Of a stretch of DNA of 64,000 nt, positions 16,072 through 23,636 are shown one piece after another (positions within the stretch are counted from its first letter, which is position 1; every line of letters begins with the position of its first letter). A program made the position numbers and the translations under genes. Under the pieces are notes generated by a model, which was given only the letters and a program-made list of their open reading frames with translations, searched no databases and had not been told where the DNA came from. Source of the stretch: Streptomyces rimosus subsp. rimosus. GTDB taxonomy: Bacteria; Actinomycetota; Actinomycetes; Streptomycetales; Streptomycetaceae. The stretch covers positions 81,689 through 145,688 of the forward strand of contig NZ_JOCQ01000008.1 of assembly GCF_000720725.1 (NCBI RefSeq). Direction: 5' to 3'.

Positions 16072-17052
16072 TCAGGCGAGTTCGGCCAGCAGCGTCTTGA
16101 GCTCTTCCATGGCCGCTTGCGGGCCGCTCACGTTGCACAGCCCGGTCACGTTCAGCACGATCTCGTCCACGCCCGCGTCCCGGTAGGCCGCCAACTGCTC
16201 GCCGAGGGCGGGGAGATCGCCGCTGAGGAACGCGCCGCCCTCGACCAGTGCGGCGGCGTTGGTGAGCGGGTCGTCGCCGGCCACGTCCACTCCCGACCTG
16301 CGCAGCATGTCGATGTAGTGCGGCGCCCGGATGTGGGCGGCGTTACTGGCCAGCGCGACCTCCGCGGCCGTGTGGCCGGTTCGGCTCAGCGCCAGCGGCA
16401 CGATCGCGGTCAGCCGCGGTACGGGCCGGCCGGCCGCCTCCGCCCCTTCCCGCAGCGCGGGCACCACGGTCTTCCGCAGGTATGACGCCGGCGTCAGCCA
16501 CGTGATGGCCACATCGGCGATCTCTCCGGCGAGGCGGGCCATACCCGGGCGCAGCACCCCGAGGCCGATGTCCACCCGCGGCGCCGGGAAAGCCGCCAAC
16601 TCCGCGTCGCAGGCGAAGTACTCGCCCCTCGTCAGGGTCTGTCCACCACCGTCCAGCAGCCCGCGGACCGCCGTCAGGTATTCCCGCACGGCGGTGAGCG
16701 GACTCGCGTACGAGGTGCCGAGCAGGCCGCGCTGGAACTGCTTCGCACCAGGGCCGAAACCGGCGATGACCGGCTGCCCGGTCGTCATGGCCAACGACCT
16801 GGCCTGCAGAGCCGCTTCGTACGGGTGACGCAGGGGCATCAACGTCACGCCCAGCCCGACAGGGACACGGAATCCGGCGCCGGCCGCATAGGCGAATCCC
16901 TGGTGCGGTTCGACGAACATGGCCTGGCCTTGCCACAGCCGCTGCGCCCGGGTCCATTGGACCAAAGCGGCGTACGGCAGCACTTGTTCCGGCCGTCGTG
17001 GCAAAAACGGCAGGAGAACTGAGTACGCGGTCACGGCTTTTTCCCGTTTCAC
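16072..17052 (-). CDS. LLM-class F420/flavin-dependent oxidoreductase
   Basis: A 326-residue luciferase-like TIM-barrel enzyme: SVLLPFLPRRPEQVLPYAAL at the N terminus, VGLGVTLMPLRHPYEAALQA, VIAGFGPGAKQFQRGLLG, then IGLGVLRPGMARLAGEIADVAITW near 180-205 and DEIVLNVTG near the end. LLM proteins use F420H2 or FMN. Related enzymes in lanthipeptide loci (LanJ of the F420 type) reduce dehydroalanine or dehydrobutyrine to D-Ala or D-Abu. Here the precursors lack Cys to trap Dha/Dhb, so a reductase would give an obvious fate to LanKC products. It is the first gene of the leftward series, with a GTG at 17052 (17034 is an alternative). It is divergent from the LuxR-type regulator. Confidence 0.82.
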   Translation of the reverse strand: MKREKAVTAYSVLLPFLPRRPEQVLPYAALVQWTRAQRLWQGQAMFVEPHQGFAYAAGAGFRVPVGLGVTLMPLRHPYEAALQARSLAMTTGQPVIAGFGPGAKQFQRGLLGTSYASPLTAVREYLTAVRGLLDGGGQTLTRGEYFACDAELAAFPAPRVDIGLGVLRPGMARLAGEIADVAITWLTPASYLRKTVVPALREGAEAAGRPVPRLTAIVPLALSRTGHTAAEVALASNAAHIRAPHYIDMLRRSGVDVAGDDPLTNAAALVEGGAFLSGDLPALGEQLAAYRDAGVDEIVLNVTGLCNVSGPQAAMEELKTLLAELA

Positions 17053-17112
17053 TGAGTTGCATGCGGCTGAGTAGCGCGATGTCCAATCTATGAGGCTTAT
17101 GGATGTACACCT

Positions 17113-17214
17113 ACCCCTGACATTGGGGGAAAAGCGCAGCCGACCGGCCCATCAGGGGGAGGTCATCCGGCCCACCAGGGGGGTGGATGATGACGGTTAT
17201 CCCTCATCAGGGGG
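17113..17214. promoter_or_regulatory. four TCAGGGG-type repeats in the divergent promoter region
   Basis: The 240-bp gap between the LLM oxidoreductase and the LuxR-type regulator contains three direct copies of C(A/T)CAGGGGG: CCCATCAGGGGGA (17148-17160), CCCACCAGGGGGG (17171-17183) and CCTCATCAGGGGG (17202-17214). A fourth, inverted copy ACCCCTGA lies at 17113-17120. The spacing is about 23 and 31 bp between the direct copies. They are the best candidates for binding sites of the pathway regulator. Confidence 0.55.
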
Positions 17215-17293
17215 CGCTGGGGTGGTCGGGTTCTCCTATGTGCGGTATCTGTACTATGAAGTGAGTAAGGCTCATACGCGGGGGTACGCGCAC

Positions 17294-17977
17294 GTGATAG
17301 AGGTCGCCGTAATAGATGACGAAGGGCTCGCCCGTGCTGCTCTGCGCATCTTGTTGGATATGGAAGACGGCCTGAAGGTCGTGGCGGACGGCGGCACCCT
17401 CCAGGCCCCGCAGTTGGCCCGCTCGATGCGGCCCGACGTGGTCCTGTTCAGTACACGTGCGATGCAGGGAAGCTTCAGCGCCGTCCGGCAGTTGCGTGGG
17501 CTCTCCGACGCGCCCGGGGTGTTGGTACTCGCCGGGGACGACGAGGGTGACCAGGTGGAGCGTGCGCTGGTCGCCGGAGCCAATGGCTATCTGCTGCGGG
17601 ACTGCAACCCCAGGCAGCTTGCCCAGGGGGTCCGCGAGGTGGCGCGGAAGGGGTGGGCCTTCTCCCCTTCGGTGGCCGGTACCGTCATCGACGGATACCT
17701 GCGGTCCACTCGTGCCCCGGAGGAACCGCGGCCGGTGGCCGGCCTTCCCCCGGCGGTGCTGGCACGGCTGGACTCCCTCTCCGAGCGCGAGCGAGAGGTA
17801 CTCGTCCTGATCAGTGAAGGGCTGAACAACCGCGAGATCGCCGTCCGCCTGGTGATCAGTGCGGAGACCGTCAAGGACCATGTACGGGCCGTCCTTTCCA
17901 AGCTCGGCGTGGACAACCGGGTACGGGCCGCCGCGATCGCCTGGCGGTCCAGCCTGATGATGGATGCCGCGGCCTGA
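17294..17977 (+). CDS. NarL/LuxR-type regulator with atypical receiver domain
   Basis: A 227-residue protein from GTG 17294, chosen because the receiver domain starts there (VIEVAVIDDE); an in-frame GTG 12 codons upstream is possible. Residues 1-120 have the receiver fold with the acidic pair D8-D9. The phosphoacceptor position in PDVVLxD reads Ser53 (PDVVLFSTRAM), the conserved Thr position reads Ala80, and the conserved Lys reads Arg102 (LRDCNP). It should therefore not signal by ordinary phosphorylation. Residues 163-225 are a LuxR helix-turn-helix (LSEREREVLVLISEGLNNREI, ETVKDHVRAVLSKLGVDNR). It is divergent from the RiPP genes and the only DNA-binding protein adjoining them, so it is probably the pathway-specific regulator. 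Confidence 0.85.
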   Translation: MIEVAVIDDEGLARAALRILLDMEDGLKVVADGGTLQAPQLARSMRPDVVLFSTRAMQGSFSAVRQLRGLSDAPGVLVLAGDDEGDQVERALVAGANGYLLRDCNPRQLAQGVREVARKGWAFSPSVAGTVIDGYLRSTRAPEEPRPVAGLPPAVLARLDSLSEREREVLVLISEGLNNREIAVRLVISAETVKDHVRAVLSKLGVDNRVRAAAIAWRSSLMMDAAA

Positions 17978-18011
17978 GCCGAGCGGCCGGGCGCGGCGCG
18001 AGGCCGGACCG

Positions 18012-18188
18012 TCACCGCGCGGGGCCGCCGGGCCGGGGGCCCGCATGCTTCTCGACCACCTCATCGACCACCTCTTTGAACCACGGCGAGCCTTGCAACG
18101 GCTGACGCAATGACCTGAGTTGTCGATAGGCGGTCAGACAGCAGGCGAGTGCGAGGAATGCTTCCTTGCTGTCGGCCCGCCGTTCACG
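18012..18188 (-). pseudogene. C-terminal remnant of an IS5-like transposase
   Basis: Reading leftward, about 58 residues (RERRADSKEAFLALACCL, then TAYRQL, ending near 18012) resemble the last part of IS5-family transposases, where RRAD-x-x-EAFLxLAxxL is followed by an aromatic/Arg tail. No start, catalytic triad or terminal inverted repeats remain, and the frame upstream is unrelated. It is a decayed insertion between the RiPP locus and the tRNA-Gly gene. The rest of 17978-18449 shows no gene. Confidence 0.45.
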
Positions 18189-18449
18189 GTCAGCGGGGGC
18201 CGAGCCACCGCATTGTCTCGGCCTTTTGTTGTCCAATTTCTCTTTGTCCGGCCCTTTCCCCGTGTTACCCGCGCGTCGGCGCCGCATCAGTTCGTGTTCC
18301 GCCGAGCAGCGAAAAGTTCGCGGAATTCTTCGGGCCCGTCTCGGTGGGCAGGACGGTGAGGGCTGCATCGGGGCGCTGGTGCGCCATGCGGTTGAGCCGG
18401 TCGTATTCGCCGGTGGGTACGCGGTCTGGAATGGGTCCAGGCAACAAAC

Positions 18450-18476
18450 AAGTCCCAGGCCACTGACCTGGGACTT
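18450..18476 (-). terminator. terminator of the tRNA-Gly gene
   Basis: A perfect 10-bp stem (AAGTCCCAGG and CCTGGGACTT, 7-nt loop) lies a few bases beyond the tRNA 3' end in the leftward sense and is followed by GTTTGTTG, a factor-independent terminator. Confidence 0.8.
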
Positions 18477-18481
18477 CGTTA

Positions 18482-18555
18482 TGGAGCGGGTGACGGGAAT
18501 CGAACCCGCGCTCTGAGCTTGGGAAGCTCATGTTCTACCATTAAACTACACCCGC
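18482..18555 (-). tRNA. tRNA-Gly (anticodon CCC), CCA encoded
   Basis: Leftward: acceptor GCGGGTG pairs with CACCCGC, discriminator T, then encoded CCA. The D arm has GTTTAATGGTAGAAC. The anticodon stem TGAGC/GCTCA encloses the loop TTCCCAA, so the anticodon is CCC. The T arm GCGGGTTCGATTCCCGT is canonical. Length is 71 nt plus CCA. It sits at the junction between the accessory RiPP segment plus IS remnant and conserved core genes, a frequent integration site. Confidence 0.96.
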
Positions 18556-18779
18556 TTGACGCGCCGACCTGGTAAGGACGGTGCAGCGTCGCACACTCTA
18601 CCCCATCGCAGGCCCCCGGTGCAGTTGACCGTGGGGCCCGGTCGTGTGTGGGGGGTGGGTTGCGGTCCGGGGTGCGGGAGTTGGGGCGTACGGTGGGGGC
18701 GCGGAGTGCCGCGTGTGGTGGCGCCCAGTTCATCCCCTAATGTGGCTTTTGTTGTCCACGCACTTGGGAGAAGGACTTG

Positions 18780-18938
18780 ATGGAGCGCACCGTCGTACGT
18801 TGTGCCGAAGGGCACGTGTTCAGCACCGCTTCGTTTCCCATGCAGACCACGGACCGGCTCGGCCCCGGCCGGCTGCTGCGGTGCCCGCGCTGCGCGCGGC
18901 TGCGGCATTCGGTGCCGGTGCCGGGCGAGAAGCGCTGA
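18780..18938 (+). CDS. small zinc-ribbon-like protein
   Basis: A 52-residue protein preceded by GAGAAGGACTTG. It has Cys8, an isolated His12, a CPRC pair at 35-38 and basic termini (RLLRCPRCARLRH). A CxxC pair with additional Cys/His suggests a small metal-binding protein; the function is unknown. It lies about 225 bp from the tRNA and 250 bp before dcd, on the same strand as dcd. Confidence 0.7.
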   Translation: MERTVVRCAEGHVFSTASFPMQTTDRLGPGRLLRCPRCARLRHSVPVPGEKR

Positions 18939-19191
18939 GGCGCCGAGGTCGCCGGTGAGTCGCTGAGACCGGGGCCGTCGGGGCCCGGCCGTACGCCGTG
19001 CAGCGGTGGTGTGGCGGGCCGGACGGACCGGGCGGCGGAGATGTGAAGCGGACGGCAGCCGGCGGACCGGCTGTGAGAGTTCCGGGCGAGGGCCCGGTCC
19101 CGGAGGCGGGGCCGGGCCCTCGCCGTACCCCTGTCCGCGTGGGCGGCGGTGGTGTGCGGAGCGGGGCGATCCGGGCGCGTATCCTCGATGC

Positions 19192-19767
19192 GTGCTTCTC
19201 TCAGACAAGGACATCCGGACCGAGATCGACGCGGGCCGGGTCCGCATCGATCCCTACGACGAGTCGATGGTGCAGCCGTCGAGTATCGATGTGCGCCTCG
19301 ACCGGTACTTCCGGGTGTTCGAGAATCACCGGTACCCGCACATCGACCCCGCCGTGGAGCAGCAGGACCTGACGCGCGAGGTGGTGCCGGAGGGGGACGA
19401 GGCGTTCATCCTGCACCCCGGTGAGTTCGTGCTCGCCTCGACGTACGAGGTCATCACGCTGCCCGACGACATCGCGTCGCGGCTGGAGGGGAAGAGCTCG
19501 CTGGGGCGGCTGGGGCTGCTGACCCACTCGACGGCCGGGTTCATCGACCCCGGTTTCAGTGGGCATGTCACGCTGGAGCTGAGCAATGTCGCGACGCTGC
19601 CGATAAAGCTGTGGCCCGGTATGAAGATCGGGCAGCTGTGCATGTTCCGGCTGTCGTCGGCCGCCGAGCATCCGTACGGCTCCGAGAAGTACGGCTCGCG
19701 GTATCAGGGCCAGCGGGGGCCGACGCCCTCGCGGTCGTACATGAATTTTCATCGGACACAGGTCTGA
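19192..19767 (+). CDS. dcd: dCTP deaminase
   Basis: Deaminates dCTP to dUTP, feeding dTMP synthesis. The 191-residue length is the family standard. The GTG start gives VLLSDKDIRTEIDAGRVRI. Family motifs are MVQPSSIDVRLD, the catalytic-region STAGFIDPGFSGHVTLELSN, and the C-terminal GSRYQGQRGPTPSRSY that closes over the nucleotide. The downstream phosphoribosyltransferase begins 16 bp after the stop, so the two are probably co-transcribed. Confidence 0.96.
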   Translation: MLLSDKDIRTEIDAGRVRIDPYDESMVQPSSIDVRLDRYFRVFENHRYPHIDPAVEQQDLTREVVPEGDEAFILHPGEFVLASTYEVITLPDDIASRLEGKSSLGRLGLLTHSTAGFIDPGFSGHVTLELSNVATLPIKLWPGMKIGQLCMFRLSSAAEHPYGSEKYGSRYQGQRGPTPSRSYMNFHRTQV

Positions 19768-19783
19768 GGGTGCGAGAGAACCA

Positions 19784-20281
19784 GTGAGTGGTGTGCGGGA
19801 GAACCTGACGTACGAGCGCTTCGGTGGCGCGATCCGGGAGCTGGCGCAGACGATCGCCGACGACGGGTACGAGCCCGACATCGTGCTGTCGATCGCGCGC
19901 GGCGGCGTCTTCGTGGCGGGCGGTCTGGCGTACGCGCTGGACTGCAAGAACATCCACCTGGTGAACGTGGAGTTCTACACGGGGGTCGGTACGACCCTGG
20001 AGATGCCGGTCATGCTGGCTCCGGTGCCGAACGCGATCGACTTCTCGGACAAGAAGGTGCTGATCGCCGACGACGTGGCGGACACCGGCAAGACGCTGAA
20101 GCTGGTGCACGACTTCTGCCTGGGGACGGTGGCCGAGGTCCGCAGCGCGGTGATCTATGAGAAGTCGCACTCGCTGGTCAAGTGCGAGTACGTGTGGAAG
20201 CGCACGGACGAGTGGATCAACTTCCCGTGGAGCGTCGAGCCGCCGGTGGTGCGGCGCGAGGGGCAGATCCTGGACGCCTGA
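19784..20281 (+). CDS. phosphoribosyltransferase-family protein
   Basis: A 165-residue type I phosphoribosyltransferase: the PRPP-binding loop reads VLIADDVADTGKTL near residues 105-118, preceded by IVLSIARGGVFVAGGLAYAL. The hypervariable hood does not resemble Hpt, Apt or PyrE, and the substrate base is unknown. It starts at GTG 19784, downstream of dcd, and ends before a strong terminator. The dcd linkage suggests a nucleotide-salvage role. Confidence 0.88.
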   Translation: MSGVRENLTYERFGGAIRELAQTIADDGYEPDIVLSIARGGVFVAGGLAYALDCKNIHLVNVEFYTGVGTTLEMPVMLAPVPNAIDFSDKKVLIADDVADTGKTLKLVHDFCLGTVAEVRSAVIYEKSHSLVKCEYVWKRTDEWINFPWSVEPPVVRREGQILDA

Positions 20282-20306
20282 GGGCTCATGCCTTTCCGGT
20301 CCCGTC

Positions 20307-20332
20307 GGACCCACCGAGTTCTCGGTGGGTCC
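20307..20332 (+). terminator. terminator of the dcd operon
   Basis: GGACCCACCGAG and CTCGGTGGGTCC form a near-perfect hairpin 25 bp after the phosphoribosyltransferase stop, followed by TTCGTGTTT. Confidence 0.85.
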
Positions 20333-20447
20333 TTCGTGTTTACGGGGCGGAAGGTGAATTCGGGCCAATCCCGTTCCGGGTGTTCCACCTGTGACTACCT
20401 ACGAGTAGAAACCGGCGGAAACAGCAGACCGGAGGGGAGGCCCAAAG

Positions 20448-21980
20448 GTGCGTGCGAGAGCAGGGCGGCTGTTGGCCGCCGCAGCGGCGTTGGCGGTGGG
20501 GTTCGGCGGGGCGGGCACGGTCGCGGGGGTGGGTACTGGTACGGCGGTGGCCGCCGGGGCCGGCCCGACGGCGGCCAAGCCGCTGCCGCCCGAGCTGGAG
20601 AAGATCCGGGCGGCCGAGGCCGTCAAGCTGTACGGGGACGCGGCCGAGCGGCCGGCCGGGCAGCGGAAGACCTCGTTGATCTCGCTGGGCGACAGTGAGA
20701 TAGCGGGGGAGGGCGTCGGTACGTACGAGCCGGGGACGAACGGGCCCGACAACTGGTGTCACCGCTCGCCCGAGGCCGCCATCCACCGCACCGGCATACC
20801 GGCGGAGGTGACGTACAACGTCGCCTGCTCCGGTGCGGCCACCGGCAACATCAACATCGGCGGGACCAAGCAGTACGCCGACGAGCTGGTGCAGAGCGAC
20901 AACCTGGCGATCAAGGCCCGCAACACCCGGCTGAAGATGGTGCTGCTGGTGGCCGGGGCCAACGACGACCTGCAGTTCGGGCCGGTGATGACGGACTGCG
21001 TCACCCGCTGGTTCACCCTGCAGGGCACCTGTGAGCCGAAGTACGCGCCGGGCTGGCAGAGCCGGGTCGACGCGCTGGTGCCCAAGGTCGAGCGCAGCGT
21101 GCGCGACCTGCGGACCGTGATGCGCGACGCGGGGTACGCGGACGGCGACTACAAGCTGGTCGTGATGGGCTACCCGAGCCCCATCGGTCCGGACATCGAG
21201 GACAACCCGAACTTCCCGGGCAAGCTGCCGGGCGGGTGCACGGGCTACACCTCCGACTCGGCCTGGGGCCGCAACACCGCCGTACCGGCCTTCGAGAAGG
21301 GCATGCGCAAGGCCGCCGCGGACACCGGCGCGACCTACCTCGACAACTCGCGGCTCTTCCACGGCCATGAGGTGTGCATGGAGGACACCTGGGCCCGCGG
21401 CCTGTACGTGGACATCACCAACCCCTTCCCGCCGGACTCCAATTCCGTACGGCAGTCCTTCCACCCGAACGCGCGCGGCCACGGCGCCTTCGCCTCCTGC
21501 CTGACGCAGCTGTACGCGTCCGACCGGCGCGAGGCGTCCTGCACCGACCCGGCGAGCACCGGGCAGCCGAAGCTCTACCCGCTGGCCTGGGACGACGTGT
21601 ACAAGCCGCTGAAGAACGCGGGGAGCGGCAGCTGCGTGGACGCCAAGGGCGCGAGCAGCAGCAACGGTACGGCCGTCATCGGCTGGGACTGCAACGGACA
21701 GCGGAACCAGGACTGGTGGTACGACGCGGAGCGCCGCTCCGCGCACGTGGGCCTGACCCAGGACCGGTGCCTGGACGTGCCGGGCGCGAAGTACGAGGCC
21801 GGGGCCGGGCTGGTGCTGTGGAACTGCTCCGGGGCGGCCAACCAGCAGTTCGTGAAGGACGCGGCCAGCGGTTCGGTCCGGCCGGCCGCCGCGCCGGGGC
21901 TGTGCCTGACGCTGGGCTCGGCCAAGGACGCGGTACGGCTGCAGAAGTGCGACGGGTCGGCGGCGCAGCGGTTCGTGTGA
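20448..21980 (+). CDS. secreted SGNH hydrolase with C-terminal ricin-type lectin domain
   Basis: A 510-residue exported protein. A Sec signal peptide occupies about residues 1-36 (RARAGRLLAAAAALAVGFGG... AVAAGA). The SGNH esterase/lipase domain follows, with nucleophile SLGDSE (80-84), GANDD near 165 and SFHPNARGH carrying the catalytic His. From about 385 there is a beta-trefoil ricin B-type module with QxW-like repeats (NQDWWYDAE, NQQFVKDA, QRFV) and three internal CVDAKG/CLDVPG/CLTLGS starts. It probably cleaves ester or acyl groups on a polysaccharide bound by the lectin. GTG start with GGAGGGGAGG about 9 bp upstream. It stands alone between two terminators. Confidence 0.88.
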   Translation: MRARAGRLLAAAAALAVGFGGAGTVAGVGTGTAVAAGAGPTAAKPLPPELEKIRAAEAVKLYGDAAERPAGQRKTSLISLGDSEIAGEGVGTYEPGTNGPDNWCHRSPEAAIHRTGIPAEVTYNVACSGAATGNINIGGTKQYADELVQSDNLAIKARNTRLKMVLLVAGANDDLQFGPVMTDCVTRWFTLQGTCEPKYAPGWQSRVDALVPKVERSVRDLRTVMRDAGYADGDYKLVVMGYPSPIGPDIEDNPNFPGKLPGGCTGYTSDSAWGRNTAVPAFEKGMRKAAADTGATYLDNSRLFHGHEVCMEDTWARGLYVDITNPFPPDSNSVRQSFHPNARGHGAFASCLTQLYASDRREASCTDPASTGQPKLYPLAWDDVYKPLKNAGSGSCVDAKGASSSNGTAVIGWDCNGQRNQDWWYDAERRSAHVGLTQDRCLDVPGAKYEAGAGLVLWNCSGAANQQFVKDAASGSVRPAAAPGLCLTLGSAKDAVRLQKCDGSAAQRFV

Positions 21981-22013
21981 GCCGCTGACAGTGAGTGATC
22001 CGCTGGTACGTGG

Positions 22014-22043
22014 AAGGCCCCGCTCCGGGTGGAGCGGGGCCTT
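22014..22043 (+). terminator. terminator between convergent genes
   Basis: AAGGCCCCGCTCC, loop GGGT, GGAGCGGGGCCTT, then TTTGCG, 34 bp after the SGNH hydrolase stop. The AA on its other side could also serve the convergent Yip1-like gene. Confidence 0.88.
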
Positions 22044-22103
22044 TTGCGGGCCGGACGAGCCAATGTACGGCTAGGGCGTTTCGGATCCGTCAGAAGAGCA
22101 CAC

Positions 22104-23117
22104 CTAGAGCGTGCCCAGCTTGACCAGGGCCAGCAGCGCGACCAGCTGGATCGCCGAGGCGCCCAGCGCCTTGGGCCACGGGAGGTCGTGCGACTTGCTC
22201 ACCATCGAGGTGAAGAGCGCGCCCGCGGCCAGCCAGGTGGCCCAGCCCACGACCTGCACCAGCGTGCTGTCACCGCCCAGGAACATCGCGAAGAGCAGCC
22301 GCGGCGCGTCCGTGATCGACATGATCAGCATGGACAGGCCGACGGTCGGCTGCCAGGCGCCGTCGCCGCCGAGCTGGCGGGCGAGGGTGTGGGTGACCGC
22401 GCCGAGGATCAGGCTGCCGACCACGAACATCACGGCGGTGATGAGCACCCACGGGATGCTGTTGGAGAGCGTGGCGTTCAGCACGTCCTCGCGGGCCTTG
22501 TCGAAGCCGAAGACCGCGAGCAGGCCGTAGACGAGCGTGACGATCAGGGCCGGGCCCCAGACCGCGTGGTCGCGCATCTGCCAGAAGGTCGGTCCCGGCC
22601 GGGTGACCAGGCCGGTCAGCAGTTGCTTCCAGGGCAGCCGGGGGCCGGCCGGCGGGGCCGTGGTCTGGCCCGCGCGGTAGGTGCCGCCGTCGCCGTAGCC
22701 GTCGTCGCCGTACTGGCCGCCGTACCCGCCGTTGTCGTACCCGCCGTTCGCAGGGCCCCCCGAAGGCGGGCCGTACGCGTCCGGGGCCTCGCCGACGCTG
22801 AACTGCTGGGTGTGGCCCGGGGTGTTGTCGTTGGTGTACGGGGCGTAGGACTGCTGCTGCGGCTGGTAGCCGCCGTCACCGAAGTACTCGGGCTCGCCGT
22901 GCCGGTCACCGCCGTACGGCCCTGGCTGCGGGCCGCCGTACGGCTGCGGGGGCTGCGGCGGCCGGTGCGGTTGCTGCTGCCACTGCTGCCCGTGCGGAGA
23001 CGGGGGCTGCTGCCCGTACGGCTGTCCCTGCTGACCGTACGGAGCCTGCTGCCCCTGTTGCTGCCCCTGCTGCGCGGACCGGGCGTCCCGTCCGCGACCC
23101 ATCCTGAATCCAGCCAC
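22104..23117 (-). CDS. Yip1-domain membrane protein with Gln/Pro/Gly-rich N terminus
   Basis: A 337-residue protein. Residues about 1-165 are low-complexity (GQQQGQQAPYGQQGQPYGQQ-type Gln/Gly/Pro/Tyr runs) and presumably disordered in the cytoplasm. After about 170 the motif PRLPWKQLLTGLVTRPGPTF leads into five hydrophobic segments, the Yip1-like arrangement seen in many actinobacteria. Function is unknown; the eukaryotic relatives act in membrane traffic. GTG at 23117 was chosen as start; an ATG five codons later is equally possible. It is transcribed alone. Confidence 0.75.
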   Translation of the reverse strand: MAGFRMGRGRDARSAQQGQQQGQQAPYGQQGQPYGQQPPSPHGQQWQQQPHRPPQPPQPYGGPQPGPYGGDRHGEPEYFGDGGYQPQQQSYAPYTNDNTPGHTQQFSVGEAPDAYGPPSGGPANGGYDNGGYGGQYGDDGYGDGGTYRAGQTTAPPAGPRLPWKQLLTGLVTRPGPTFWQMRDHAVWGPALIVTLVYGLLAVFGFDKAREDVLNATLSNSIPWVLITAVMFVVGSLILGAVTHTLARQLGGDGAWQPTVGLSMLIMSITDAPRLLFAMFLGGDSTLVQVVGWATWLAAGALFTSMVSKSHDLPWPKALGASAIQLVALLALVKLGTL

Positions 23118-23617
23118 GTCATCGAACGTACCTGGTCTCGGAAGGCCCGGGGGCCGGGCCCGGGGCAGCGGCCCGCTTTGCTGCCGAGCTGTGACATCCC
23201 CTAGGGGAGTGGGGGCGGCTTCCCCGACGGGACGCGGAACAGGACCCGACGGGACGCGGAACACGGGGGTAAGAGGTGCCCGGCTTCACCGGCCCATGAG
23301 GCATCGGATCATCGTCGTCCGACGCCTCACGGGCGGGAGGGTCCGGCAGCGGTTACGGGGGGATACCGGCCGGTACCCAGGGGCCGGCCCACCGGTGAAT
23401 GCCGTCGGCGGCACTCACAGACGGACGTACGCATCGGCGATGCCGACCGGGCCCTGGCACCCAGACCGTAGCGGCAGGGGAGCGGCGGCATGATCCATTC
23501 TGCGCAGCGGGTATCCGGATCACGCTGCGTGTTCGCGGCCGGGACCCCGGGGGCGTCCGCCGTCGCGTCAGGGCGCCTGCAACGTTCACGCCTCAGGGCG
23601 CCTGCAACGTTTGCGCG
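23118..23617. other. intergenic region with 25-bp repeats at one end
   Basis: No gene is supported in these 500 bp. A GACGGGACGCGGAACA direct repeat is visible near 23227-23263, and GGCATCGG/CGACGCC-type imperfect inverted sequence lies around 23290-23340. The right end holds the 25-bp repeats described separately. Confidence 0.5.
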
Positions 23618-23636
23618 TCAGGGCGCCTGCAACGTC
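23568..23636. repeat. three tandem 25-bp repeats overlapping the 3' end of the AraC gene
   Basis: TCAGGGCGCCTGCAACGT begins at 23568, 23593 and 23618, exactly 25 bp apart, with the variable 7 bp between copies diverged. The third copy is the end of the AraC-type reading frame (its TGA plus the last codons), so the other two look like duplicated gene ends. Confidence 0.85.

Noticed and set aside
4912..17052. Class V lanthipeptide (cacaoidin/lexapeptide-type) or linaridin assignment
   Set aside because: A fused LanKC with lyase, kinase and cyclase parts is present and no separate class V kinase/lyase proteins or linaridin cyclase-like proteins are seen; precursors lack Cys needed for their rings.
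18482..18555. attL/attR pair around the tRNA-Gly
   Set aside because: No second copy of the tRNA 3' end was found in the window and no integrase gene is visible; only the boundary idea is kept as a finding.
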